Of a stretch of 64,000 bases of DNA, positions 13,597 to 21,262 are shown one piece after another. The DNA comes from Sphingomonas lenta (lineage in GTDB: Bacteria > Pseudomonadota > Alphaproteobacteria > Sphingomonadales > Sphingomonadaceae). Below the pieces are notes generated by a model, which was given only the letters and a program-made list of their open reading frames with translations, made no database searches and was not told the DNA's origin. Both the position numbers and the translations under genes were made by a program. The DNA lies in assembly GCF_002288825.1 (NCBI RefSeq), contig NZ_NSLI01000001.1, positions 1-64,000 of the forward strand, read 5' to 3'. Numbering within the stretch: position 1 is the first letter of the stretch; every line of letters starts with the position of its first letter.

Positions 13597-15041
13597 GGGA
13601 GGCGCGGCTTCCAGTCCCAGCCGAGCGGGTCGCCGTCCATCACCTCGACGCCGGCCGCGGCGAGCTCGTCGCGGATCGCGTCGGACCGGGCGAAGTCCTT
13701 GGCGGCGCGGGCGTCGCGGCGCTCGGCGAGGCGCGCCTCGACGGCCGCCTCGTCGAGCAGGGCGTCGGCGGGCCGGACGCGCAGGTCGGCGCGGTGAAGC
13801 GCGACGAGGTTCAGGCCCAGCACGTCGTCCATCCGCGCGACCGCGTCGAGCACCGCGCCGGGCGGCTGCTTCTTCGCCCCGAGCAGCTGGTCGAGCGCCA
13901 CGAGCGCGCGGGGCGTGGCGAGGTCGTCGGCGACCGCCTCGTCGAAGCGGTCGAGCTGTTCGCGGATGTGCGGCGTCGGCTCCGCGTCCTCCAGCGCGGG
14001 GCCGGCGCGGGCGCGCAGGCCTTCCACGGTCTGCACCAGACGCTTCAGCCGCGTCTGCGCGGCGAGCAGGCCGTCCCAGCCGAACTCCATCTCGGAGCGA
14101 TAATGCGCCTGGAGGCACATGAGCCGGTAGGAGAGCGGGTGGAAGCCGCGATCGATCAGGCGCTGGAGCGTCAGGAACTCGCCCGACGATTTCGACATCT
14201 TGCCCGCGCGCTCGACCAGGAAGTTGTTGTGCATCCAGAAGGCCGCGCCCGTATCGGAGCAGCCGCAGCGCGCCTGGTTCTGCGCGATCTCGTTGGGGTG
14301 GTGGATCTCGCGATGGTCGATGCCGCCGGTGTGGATGTCGAACCGGTCGCCGAGATACATCTTGCTCATGACCGAGCATTCGAGATGCCAGCCGGGCGCG
14401 CCGCGGCCCCAGGGGCTGTCCCACTCCATCTGCCGGGTCTCGCCCGGCGCCGAGCGGCGCCAGATCGCGAAGTCTTGCGGGTGGCGCTTGCCGGCCACGG
14501 GGTCGATCCGGCCTTCCCCCTCGTCGTCGGCCGAGCGGGCGAGGCGGCCATAGTCGGGCACGGTGGACACGTCGAAGTAGAGGCCGGTGTCGAGCAGGTA
14601 GCAGTGCTTCTCCGCGATGGCTTCCGCGAAGGCGATCATCTGCGGCACATGGTCGGTCGCGAGCGGCATGCGGCTGGGCTCGCGGATGTTGAGGTCGCGC
14701 AGGTTCTTCTTGAACGCGTCGGTATAGTGCCGGGCGATGGCCCAGATGTCCTGGCCCGTTTCGCGGGCGCGGGCCTCCATCTTGTCGTCGCCCGTGTCGG
14801 CATCCGATTGGAGATGGCCGACATCGGTGATGTTGATGACGTGCGTGAGGGGAAAGCCGCGCCAGCGCAGCACGCGCGCCAGCGTATCGGTGAAGACATA
14901 GGCGCGCAGGTTGCCGATATGCGGGTAGTTGTAGACGGTCGGCCCGCACGAATAGACGCGCACGTTCGCCGGATCGAGCGGCCGAAACGGTTCGAGCTGG
15001 CGGGAGAGGCTGTTGTAGAGCGTAAGCGGTGCGCCGGGCAT
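13593..15041 (-). CDS. cysS: cysteinyl-tRNA synthetase
   Basis: 482 residues, the usual length. It charges tRNA-Cys with cysteine in the cytoplasm. Class I signatures are present: the HIGN variant of HIGH at 41-44 and KMSKS in ERAGKMSKSSGEF. The zinc ligands are also visible: C32 in SCGPTVYN, Cys in HLECSVMSK, and HTGGIDHREIHHPNE. The C-terminal half holds the helical anticodon-binding region (DARAAKDFARSDAIRDEL). It lies 57 bp downstream of rfbA on the same strand and may be read through from the rhamnose operon. Confidence 0.98.
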   Translation of the reverse strand: MPGAPLTLYNSLSRQLEPFRPLDPANVRVYSCGPTVYNYPHIGNLRAYVFTDTLARVLRWRGFPLTHVINITDVGHLQSDADTGDDKMEARARETGQDIWAIARHYTDAFKKNLRDLNIREPSRMPLATDHVPQMIAFAEAIAEKHCYLLDTGLYFDVSTVPDYGRLARSADDEGEGRIDPVAGKRHPQDFAIWRRSAPGETRQMEWDSPWGRGAPGWHLECSVMSKMYLGDRFDIHTGGIDHREIHHPNEIAQNQARCGCSDTGAAFWMHNNFLVERAGKMSKSSGEFLTLQRLIDRGFHPLSYRLMCLQAHYRSEMEFGWDGLLAAQTRLKRLVQTVEGLRARAGPALEDAEPTPHIREQLDRFDEAVADDLATPRALVALDQLLGAKKQPPGAVLDAVARMDDVLGLNLVALHRADLRVRPADALLDEAAVEARLAERRDARAAKDFARSDAIRDELAAAGVEVMDGDPLGWDWKPRLP

Positions 15042-15097
15042 GCGCGCGCCTTAGCCGCGGCGGGCGGGGGGCGCAAAGCCGCCCGCCCGCGTCGGCG

Positions 15098-15970
15098 TCA
15101 GGGGTGGCCGTCGACGGCCTGGAGGATGGCGCGGCCGTAGGCGGTCTTCTTCAGCTGCTCGCCCCGCGCGCGCGCCTCGTCGGCGCCGATCCAGCCCTGC
15201 TGGAACGCGATCTCCTCCAGGCACGCGATCTGGATGCCCTGGCGGTGCTGGATGGTGCGGACGAACTCGCCCGCCTCGAGCAGGGAATCGTGCGTGCCCG
15301 TGTCGAGCCAGGCGTAGCCGCGGCCCATCTGTTCGACGTGGAGCTCGCCCAGCTCCATGTAGAGGCGGTTGAGGTCCGTGATCTCGTACTCGCCGCGCGC
15401 GGACGGCTTCAGGTTCCGCGCGAAGTCGACGACGCGGTTGTCGTAGAAGTAGAGGCCCGTGACCGCGCAGTTGCTCTTGGGCTGGGCGGGCTTCTCTTCG
15501 AGCGACAGCGCGCGGCCGTCGGGGCCGAGCTCGACGACGCCGTAGCGCTCGGGGTCTTCGACGCGATAGGAGAAGACGGTCGCCCCCTGCTCGCGCGCGA
15601 CGGCGCTGGCGAGCAGGTCGGTCAGGTGGGCGCCGAAGAAGATGTTGTCGCCGAGCACGAGCGCGGCGCGATCGTCGCCGACGAAGGGCGCGCCGATCGT
15701 GAACGCCTGGGCCAGGCCGTCGGGGCTGGGCTGCTCGGCATAGGACATGGCAAGGCCCCAGGTGGAGCCGTCGCCGAACATGCGGCGGTAATTGTCCAGG
15801 AACTCGGGGCTGGAGATGATCAGGATGTCGCGGATACCGGCGAGCATCAGCACCGACAGCGGATAATAGATCATCGGCTTGTCGTAGACGGGTAGCAGCT
15901 GCTTGTTCACCGCCAGCGTCGCCGGGTGGAGCCGGGTGCCGGAGCCGCCGGCGAGGATGATGCCTTTCAC
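15098..15970 (-). CDS. rfbA: glucose-1-phosphate thymidylyltransferase
   Basis: 290 residues. It makes dTDP-glucose from dTTP and glucose-1-phosphate, the first step to dTDP-L-rhamnose. Visible signatures: [16 protein letters not shown] (nucleotide-binding loop), [30 protein letters not shown] (metal-binding Asp), VEEKPAQP-type [11 protein letters not shown], and [11 protein letters not shown]. Start GTG (15968-15970) overlaps the rfbD stop as GTGA; it is the last of four coupled rfb genes. The length is typical of the RmlA long form. Confidence 0.97.
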   Translation of the reverse strand: MKGIILAGGSGTRLHPATLAVNKQLLPVYDKPMIYYPLSVLMLAGIRDILIISSPEFLDNYRRMFGDGSTWGLAMSYAEQPSPDGLAQAFTIGAPFVGDDRAALVLGDNIFFGAHLTDLLASAVAREQGATVFSYRVEDPERYGVVELGPDGRALSLEEKPAQPKSNCAVTGLYFYDNRVVDFARNLKPSARGEYEITDLNRLYMELGELHVEQMGRGYAWLDTGTHDSLLEAGEFVRTIQHRQGIQIACLEEIAFQQGWIGADEARARGEQLKKTAYGRAILQAVDGHP

Positions 15971-16854
15971 TTCGTTGGTCCGATCAGTTCGTCGAGGATG
16001 TCGTCGAGCGCTTCGCGCCAGGGTCGCGGACGTATGCCGTATTCGGCCTCGATGCGAGCGGTGGAGAGGAGCGAATTGGCGGGGCGGCGCGCCGGGGTGG
16101 GATAATTGGCTGTCGTGATCGCCTCCAGCGCGGGCGAAGGGCCGCCGCGCGCCGCCGCCGCTTCGAAGATCGCGCCGGCGAAGCCGTGCCAGGTGGTCGG
16201 GCCGGCGTTGGCGAAGTGGAACAGGCCCGCGGGCGCGGCGGGATCGTCGGCCATGCGGATCGCGACCCGCGCGAGCGCCGCGGCGAGGTCGGGGGCCGAG
16301 GTCGGGCTGCCGTGCTGATCGGCGACGACGCGGAGCTGCGGGCGCTCGGCCCCGACGCGGAGCATGGTCTTCACGAAGTTCGACCCGTGCGCGCTCACGA
16401 CCCAGGCGGTGCGGATGATCGCGTGGCGGGGATGGGCGGTGCGGACGGCGAGCTCGCCGCCGAGCTTGGACGCGCCGTAGACGCCGAGCGGGCCGACGGG
16501 GTCGTCGACCTCCCACGCGCCGGATTTGGACCCGTCGAACACGTAATCGGTCGAGACCTGCACGAGCGGAACGTCCGCCGCGCGGCACGCGTCCGCGAAA
16601 GCGGCGGGGGCGAGCGCGTTGACCCGCCAGGCGGCCGCCGCGTCGCCCTCCGCCTTGTCGACGGCCGTATAGGCGGCGGCGTTGACCACCGCCGCCCAGG
16701 GGCGTTCGGCGACCTTGGCCGCGATCGCGGCGGGATCGGAGAGGTCGAGATCGGCGCGGGTCAGGACGTGCGCGCGCCAGCCCTCCGGCCAGGCGAACCG
16801 CGCCAGCTCGCGGCCGACCTGGCCCGAGCCGCCGGTGACGAGGATCTCTCTCAA
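15967..16854 (-). CDS. rfbD: dTDP-4-dehydrorhamnose reductase
   Basis: 295 residues. NAD(P)H-dependent reduction of dTDP-4-keto-L-rhamnose to dTDP-L-rhamnose, the last step of the pathway. It is a short-chain dehydrogenase: [16 protein letters not shown] cofactor loop, [22 protein letters not shown], and the catalytic YGASK (Tyr-x3-Lys) with upstream Thr/Ser. Start TTG 16852-16854 gives (M)REILVTGG and overlaps the rfbB stop as TTGA. A longer frame begins inside rfbB and adds only non-conserved sequence, so the TTG start is preferred. Confidence 0.96.
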   Translation of the reverse strand: MREILVTGGSGQVGRELARFAWPEGWRAHVLTRADLDLSDPAAIAAKVAERPWAAVVNAAAYTAVDKAEGDAAAAWRVNALAPAAFADACRAADVPLVQVSTDYVFDGSKSGAWEVDDPVGPLGVYGASKLGGELAVRTAHPRHAIIRTAWVVSAHGSNFVKTMLRVGAERPQLRVVADQHGSPTSAPDLAAALARVAIRMADDPAAPAGLFHFANAGPTTWHGFAGAIFEAAAARGGPSPALEAITTANYPTPARRPANSLLSTARIEAEYGIRPRPWREALDDILDELIGPTK

Positions 16855-17906
16855 GCCGCGAGCCCGCGTCGCGTCGCCGCCTGGCGCTCCTCGACGATCG
16901 GCCGCCACCAGGCTTCGTTGTCGAGGTACCAGCGCACCGTCTTCTCGATGCCGGTCTCGAACGTCTCCCGCGGCTCCCAGCCGAGCTCGTCGCGGATGCG
17001 GCCGGCGTCGATGGCGTAGCGCTTGTCGTGGCCCGGGCGGTCGGCGACATAGGCGATCTGCTCGGCATAGCCCTTGCCGTCGGCGCGCGGGCGCAGCCGG
17101 TCGAGGATCGTGCAGACGGTCCGCACGACCTCCAGGTTCTGCTTCTCATTGTTGCCGCCGACATTGTAGGTGCGGCCTACCTCGCCCTGCTCGAACACCG
17201 TTTGGAGCGCGCGGACATGGTCCTCGACGTAGAGCCAGTCGCGCACCTGGTCGCCCTTGCCGTAGACGGGCAGGCTCTCGCCGGCGAGCGCGCGCACGAT
17301 CATCAGCGGGATCAGCTTTTCGGGGAAGTGGTAGGGGCCGTAATTGTTGGAGCAGTTGGTGATCAGCACCGGCAGGCCGTAGGTGTGGCCCCAGGCGGAG
17401 ACGAGGTGGTCGGAGCCCGCCTTGGACGCCGAATAGGGCGAGCGCGGGTCGTAGGGCGTGTCCTCGGTGAACAGGCCGGTCTCGCCCAGCGACCCGTACA
17501 CCTCGTCGGTCGAGATGTGGTGGAAGCGGAACGCGGCGCGGGCGGCGTCGTCCAGCCCTTGCCAATAGGCGCGCGCCTCCGAGAGCATGACGAAGGTGCC
17601 GACCAGGTTGGTCTGGATGAACGCGCCCGGCCCGTCGATCGAGCGGTCCACATGGCTCTCGGCGGCGAGGTGGGTGATCACGTCGGGGCGGAACCCCGCG
17701 ATCGCGGCGCGCACCGCGGCGGCGTCGCAGATGTCCGCCTGGACGAAGCGGTAGCGCGGGCTGTCCGCCACGCGCTCCACCGTCGACAGCGTGCCGGCGT
17801 AGGTGAGCTTGTCGAGGTTGAGCACCTCGTGGTCGGTGTTCTCGATGAGGTGGCGCACCAGCGCCGAGCCGATGAACCCGGCGCCGCCGGTGACGAGGAT
17901 ACGCAT
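16851..17906 (-). CDS. rfbB: dTDP-glucose 4,6-dehydratase
   Basis: 351 residues. It converts dTDP-glucose to dTDP-4-keto-6-deoxyglucose using bound NAD. Signatures: [48 protein letters not shown] (catalytic Thr-Asp-Glu), [12 protein letters not shown] (catalytic Tyr-x3-Lys), [30 protein letters not shown] and [11 protein letters not shown]. All active-site residues are intact. It lies 9 bp after rfbC and overlaps rfbD, in the order rfbC-rfbB-rfbD-rfbA. Confidence 0.98.
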   Translation of the reverse strand: MRILVTGGAGFIGSALVRHLIENTDHEVLNLDKLTYAGTLSTVERVADSPRYRFVQADICDAAAVRAAIAGFRPDVITHLAAESHVDRSIDGPGAFIQTNLVGTFVMLSEARAYWQGLDDAARAAFRFHHISTDEVYGSLGETGLFTEDTPYDPRSPYSASKAGSDHLVSAWGHTYGLPVLITNCSNNYGPYHFPEKLIPLMIVRALAGESLPVYGKGDQVRDWLYVEDHVRALQTVFEQGEVGRTYNVGGNNEKQNLEVVRTVCTILDRLRPRADGKGYAEQIAYVADRPGHDKRYAIDAGRIRDELGWEPRETFETGIEKTVRWYLDNEAWWRPIVEERQAATRRGLAA

Positions 17907-17915
17907 GGGCTTGGA

Positions 17916-18512
17916 TCAGTCCTGTGGCAGGGGGCCGAGCGGGCGGCCGTCGTAAGGAAAGGGGCTCTCGAACTCGGCGAGGCCGGGCAGCTTCTCGTCC
18001 TTGGCCGAGAGCTCGGGCCGCACGCCCGCGGGCATGGGCCAGTCGACGCCCGCCGAGTCCCAGCGGATGCCGCCGTCGCACTGCGGCGCGTAGACGTCCG
18101 ACACCTTGTAGGTGACCTCGCAATCGGGCTCGAGCGTGAGGAAGGCGTGGGCGAAGCCGACAGGCACGAAGAGTTGGCGGCCGTTCTCCGCCGATAGCTC
18201 CGCGCCGACCCAGCGGCCGTAGGTGGGCGAGCCGCGGCGCACGTCGACGGCGACGTCGAAGATGCGGCCGCGGATGCAGCGCACCAGCTTGTCCTGGCCG
18301 TGCGGCGGCGTCTGGAAATGGAGGCCGCGCAGCGTGAACGGCGCGCGCGAGAGCGAGTGGTTGTCCTGCACGAAGCGGCAGGCGATGCCGCGCGCGGCGA
18401 AGGCGGGCTCGCTATAGGTTTCGGTGAACCAGCCGCGCGCGTCGCCGAAGCGCTTGGGCTCGATGAGCTGGACCGGGCTGTCGGACCCGGCCCGTGGGTG
18501 GATGTCGGTCAT
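17916..18512 (-). CDS. rfbC: dTDP-4-dehydrorhamnose 3,5-epimerase
   Basis: 198 residues, first gene of the rhamnose operon. It epimerises C3 and C5 of dTDP-4-keto-6-deoxyglucose. Cupin-fold signatures: KRFGDARGWFTETYSE, FVQDNHSLSRAPFTLRGLHF (catalytic His region), KLVRCIRGRIFDVAVDVR, FVPVGFAHAFLTL (Tyr/His region) and EVTYKVSDVYAPQCDGGIRW. Divergent from the M48-like protease gene with an 81-bp gap that must hold both promoters. The operon supplies rhamnose, consistent with the RgpF-like and glycosyltransferase genes at 35-38 kb. Confidence 0.97.
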   Translation of the reverse strand: MTDIHPRAGSDSPVQLIEPKRFGDARGWFTETYSEPAFAARGIACRFVQDNHSLSRAPFTLRGLHFQTPPHGQDKLVRCIRGRIFDVAVDVRRGSPTYGRWVGAELSAENGRQLFVPVGFAHAFLTLEPDCEVTYKVSDVYAPQCDGGIRWDSAGVDWPMPAGVRPELSAKDEKLPGLAEFESPFPYDGRPLGPLPQD

Positions 18513-18593
18513 GTGGCCCCCTTTCCGGCCGGCATGCCCTTTAGTCTCGCGCGTCGGGCTTGGCTAGGTCGGGGAGGCGGCTATGACGCGGGG

Positions 18594-19577
18594 ATGACCC
18601 GTCTTCTCCTCGCGCTCCTCCTCGTCGCCGCGCCGGTGCGGGCGTCGGCGCAGCAGCCGGACGCGGCGTGGTTCGAGCGGCTGCGCGCGGCGGACATGCG
18701 GCTGGCGACGATCGCGCACCGGCTCGTCACGGGCAACGTCGCGCTGTGCGCGGAGCGGCAGCCGGCGACGGGCATGGTGCTGCACGCGGTCGACCAGTAC
18801 GCGCCCGCGACCCGCGCGGCTGCGCGGGCGGCGTTCGGCTTCGAGCGGCCGGTCGCGGTGGAGCTGGTGGTGCCGGGCACGGCGGCCGCGGCCGCGGGCG
18901 TGCCGGCGAACGCGGCGGTGACGGCGGTGAACGGCCGGGCGATGCCCGCGCCCGCGGGCGGCGCGGAGCCGACGGGCGCGACACGCGACGCGGCGCTGGC
19001 GGTGTTGGCGGAGCAGCCCGCCGACGCACCGCTGCGGCTCGACCTGGTGCAGGGCGGCGTCGCGCGGACGGTGACGGTGGCGGCGAGCCCCGGTTGCCGC
19101 GCGGCGTTCGAGCTGCTGCTCGGCCCGAAGATGACGGCCAAGGCGGACGGCCGCATCGTCCAGATCGGCGTGCGCTTTCTCGAACGCTACGGGGACGAGG
19201 ACGTGGCGGTCGTGATCGCGCACGAGCTGGCGCACATCATCCTGCGGCACCGGGTGCGGCTGGAGGCGGCGGGCGCGCAATGGGGCTTCCGGTCCGAGTT
19301 CGGGCGCAACCGGGGGCTGTTCCGCCGGACGGAGGAGGAGGCGGACCTGCTCGGCCTGCACCTCCTGCGCAACGCGGGGTACGACCCGGCCTCGGCCCCG
19401 CGCTTCTGGCGCGAGCATGGCGGCGACATCGACCACGGGCTGTTCCGGAGCCGGACGCATCCGTCGTCGGGCGCGCGGGCGCGGATGCTGGAAGCCGAGC
19501 TGGCGCGGTTGCCGGCGGGGGCGCCGACGCCCTATCTGCCGCCCGTGCTCGCCAATCGGGACGTAGCGCTGCGCTAG
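18594..19577 (+). CDS. M48-like zinc metalloprotease, exported
   Basis: 327 residues. A signal peptide covers 1-20 (MTRLLLALLLVAAPVRASAQ). Residues about 85-165 resemble a PDZ domain (PGTAAAAAGVPANAAVTAVN). The protease part has HELAH in VVIAHELAHIIL (the HExxH zinc motif) and the third-ligand region EEEADLLGLHLLRNAGYDP, followed by FWREHGGDIDHGLF. This order, with the PDZ-like part before the catalytic site, is seen in several periplasmic M48 proteins. Start ATG 18594 is chosen because it gives the signal peptide; the frame runs further upstream without it. Substrates are unknown. Confidence 0.85.
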   Translation: MTRLLLALLLVAAPVRASAQQPDAAWFERLRAADMRLATIAHRLVTGNVALCAERQPATGMVLHAVDQYAPATRAAARAAFGFERPVAVELVVPGTAAAAAGVPANAAVTAVNGRAMPAPAGGAEPTGATRDAALAVLAEQPADAPLRLDLVQGGVARTVTVAASPGCRAAFELLLGPKMTAKADGRIVQIGVRFLERYGDEDVAVVIAHELAHIILRHRVRLEAAGAQWGFRSEFGRNRGLFRRTEEEADLLGLHLLRNAGYDPASAPRFWREHGGDIDHGLFRSRTHPSSGARARMLEAELARLPAGAPTPYLPPVLANRDVALR

Positions 19578-19682
19578 AGGCAGGTTGCTTTGCGGGCACG
19601 TCGCTGGTAAGCGCCGCCGATCCACGGCGTGGACGGGCGTCCACGGCCGCGATACCCATTTGATCCGGAGTCCAAGCGGTTT

Positions 19683-19889
19683 ATGCAAATCATCGTTCGC
19701 GACAACAACGTCGACCAGGCACTGCGCGCGCTCAAGAAGAAGCTGCAGCGGGAGGGCGTGTATCGCGAGATGAAGCTGCGCCGCCACTACGAGAAGCCGT
19801 CGGAGAAGCGCGCGCGCGAGCGCGCCGCCGCCGTGCGCCGCGCCCGCAAGCTGGAGCGCAAGCGCGCCGAGCGCGACGGGGCGCGCTAA
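19683..19889 (+). CDS. rpsU: 30S ribosomal protein S21
   Basis: 68 residues: [20 protein letters not shown], then a basic helical tail rich in Arg, Ala and Lys. Both are characteristic of S21, a small-subunit protein that helps mRNA binding near the anti-SD region. The start ATG 19683 is set by the conserved MQIIVRDNN; a longer frame upstream is not conserved. It has its own upstream gap of 105 bp and is followed by a strong hairpin. Confidence 0.97.
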   Translation: MQIIVRDNNVDQALRALKKKLQREGVYREMKLRRHYEKPSEKRARERAAAVRRARKLERKRAERDGAR

Positions 19890-19902
19890 GAACGTCCCGG
19901 CC

Positions 19903-19926
19903 CGGCGCGGCGGCACCGCCGCGCCG
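19903..19926 (+). terminator. GC-rich hairpin after rpsU
   Basis: CGGCGCGGCGG (19903-19913) and CCGCCGCGCCG (19916-19926) form an 11-bp perfect inverted repeat with a minimal loop, 13 nt past the rpsU stop. Only short T runs follow (CCGTTCCCC), so it is terminator-like rather than certain. Confidence 0.5.
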
Positions 19927-20000
19927 CCGTTCCCCACCCAATTTGTCGCGGGTCGCGGGCCCGTTTCCGCCCGCCTTTCCTGTCGGCGCGGAGTAGCATC

Positions 20001-20558
20001 ATGTCCAACGTCACCGCCGTTCCCCTGCGCCCCGTCAAGCGCGGCTACCTCGTCTGGCTGTGGCTGGGCCTCGCGCTGGCGCTAGTGTCGGCCTATGCGC
20101 TGGCGCGGCAGGGCGACGACTTCCTGTCGCGCAACGCGCGCGCGAGCGGCGTGGTGACCACTGCCTCCGGTCTGCAATACAAGGTGATCGAGCCGGGGCA
20201 GGCGGGCGGACCGCGTCCGACCGACAGCGACCTGGCGCTGGTGAACTATCAGGGTCAGTTCCTCGACGGCAGGACGTTCGATCAATCGCAGCAGCCGACC
20301 CCGATGCCGGTCGCGGGCGTAGTGCCCGGCTTCTCCGAAGGGCTGAAGCTGATGCCACGCGGCTCGCGCTACCGCTTCTGGCTGCCGCCGCAGCTCGCTT
20401 ACGGCGAGCAGGGCGCGGGCAACGGCGCGATCCCGCCCAATTCGACGCTGGTCTTCGACGTCCAGCTCCTCGACTTCCGCTCGCAGGCCGAGGTGATGCA
20501 GCAGATGCAGGGCATGGGCGGCATGCCGCCGGGCATGGGCGCCCCGCCGCCGCGCTGA
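20001..20558 (+). CDS. FKBP-type peptidyl-prolyl cis-trans isomerase, membrane-anchored
   Basis: 185 residues. One N-terminal membrane segment (residues about 15-36, GYLVWLWLGLALALVSAYAL) anchors a periplasmic FKBP domain. The domain shows ASGLQYKVIEPG, LVNYQGQFLDGRTFDQS, VPGFSEGLKLMPRGSRYRFW, AYGEQG and IPPNSTLVFDVQLL, so the aromatic active-site positions are largely conserved. The C-terminus is an unusual Met/Gly/Pro-rich tail (VMQQMQGMGGMPPGMGAPPP). It probably assists folding of exported proteins. An inverted repeat after the stop looks like its terminator. Confidence 0.92.
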   Translation: MSNVTAVPLRPVKRGYLVWLWLGLALALVSAYALARQGDDFLSRNARASGVVTTASGLQYKVIEPGQAGGPRPTDSDLALVNYQGQFLDGRTFDQSQQPTPMPVAGVVPGFSEGLKLMPRGSRYRFWLPPQLAYGEQGAGNGAIPPNSTLVFDVQLLDFRSQAEVMQQMQGMGGMPPGMGAPPPR

Positions 20559-20611
20559 TCGGGATCGGCGCAGGGCGGAGTGCCAGCTTACGCTTAGAAG
20601 TGGGATCGGAG

Positions 20612-20644
20612 AGGCCGTCGTACCCTAAGTACGGCGGCCTTCTT
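20612..20644 (+). terminator. rho-independent-like terminator after the FKBP gene
   Basis: AGGCCGTCGTAC (20612-20623) pairs with GTACGGCGGCCT (20629-20640), 12 bp with one G-U pair and a 5-nt loop, followed by TCTT. It lies 53 nt past the isomerase stop. Confidence 0.6.
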
Positions 20645-21202
20645 GCTCGACCGACGTATGGCGCCGAACAGTTCGGCACGGAGTCACTCGTCCGCGGGAC
20701 CGACCCCGCGCTGGTGTCGTTGATCGAGGCTGTATCAGCGCACTACCTTCGACTTACTCGTCCGCCGCCATGCTCTTGCCGAGCTCGCCTCAGCCCGCAT
20801 GCCGGCGTGGAGAGCTCAGGCGAGGGCATATACGCCGACGGCGCTGAACGCGGTCGGCGCTTGCACCTTTTGAGGATGGACGACCCTCTCCGGTAAAATC
20901 CGGGGTCCAGCTGGGGTGTCGTCGTCGAGCGTGCCACCCAACAATCGACGATCATCGTTGTTGGGACCCGGCCTTCGCCTGGAATGGCAGATGTTCGAGC
21001 GGTAGGCGCGAACTCGTATCGGGATATGCCGGGGAGGGAGGCTTCCCCATCATGTCGGCTTCGACGCCGATCGGGGTGAGGAAGCGGCTCGGTCCACTCG
21101 GGAGGAAAACAGGAGTCCGAGCTGCGCGCCGCCTCGAACGGGTCAAGCACGAGTGCCATGCGGAACGACCCAAATAGCCGCGCGCCGGCGAATAGATCAG
21201 GC
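20645..21202. other. intergenic region without a supported gene
   Basis: About 560 bp. Frames here lack a ribosome site and recognisable motifs, and codon use is unlike the neighbours. One visible element is a hairpin at 20937-20965 (CCCAACAA ... TTGTTGGG). Nothing else is interpretable; it may be degenerate or non-coding DNA. Confidence 0.6.
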
Positions 21203-21234
21203 AAAAAAAGACCCCCGTCTCGCGACGGGGGTCT
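21203..21234 (-). terminator. rho-independent terminator of the RTX-like gene
   Basis: AGACCCCCGTC (21210-21220), loop TCGC (partly), GACGGGGGTCT (21224-21234), with AAAAAAA at 21203-21209, which is a T7 run on the minus strand. This is a textbook intrinsic terminator 28 nt after the RTX-like stop. Confidence 0.92.
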
Positions 21235-21262
21235 CCAGTAAGACTCTGCTGTCGTCCGAAGC

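Noticed and set aside
20743..21204. 153-residue open frame on the minus strand in the gap after the FKBP gene
   Set aside because: No ribosome site, no recognisable motif, mixed codon use and no family resemblance; it overlaps the region I treat as non-coding.
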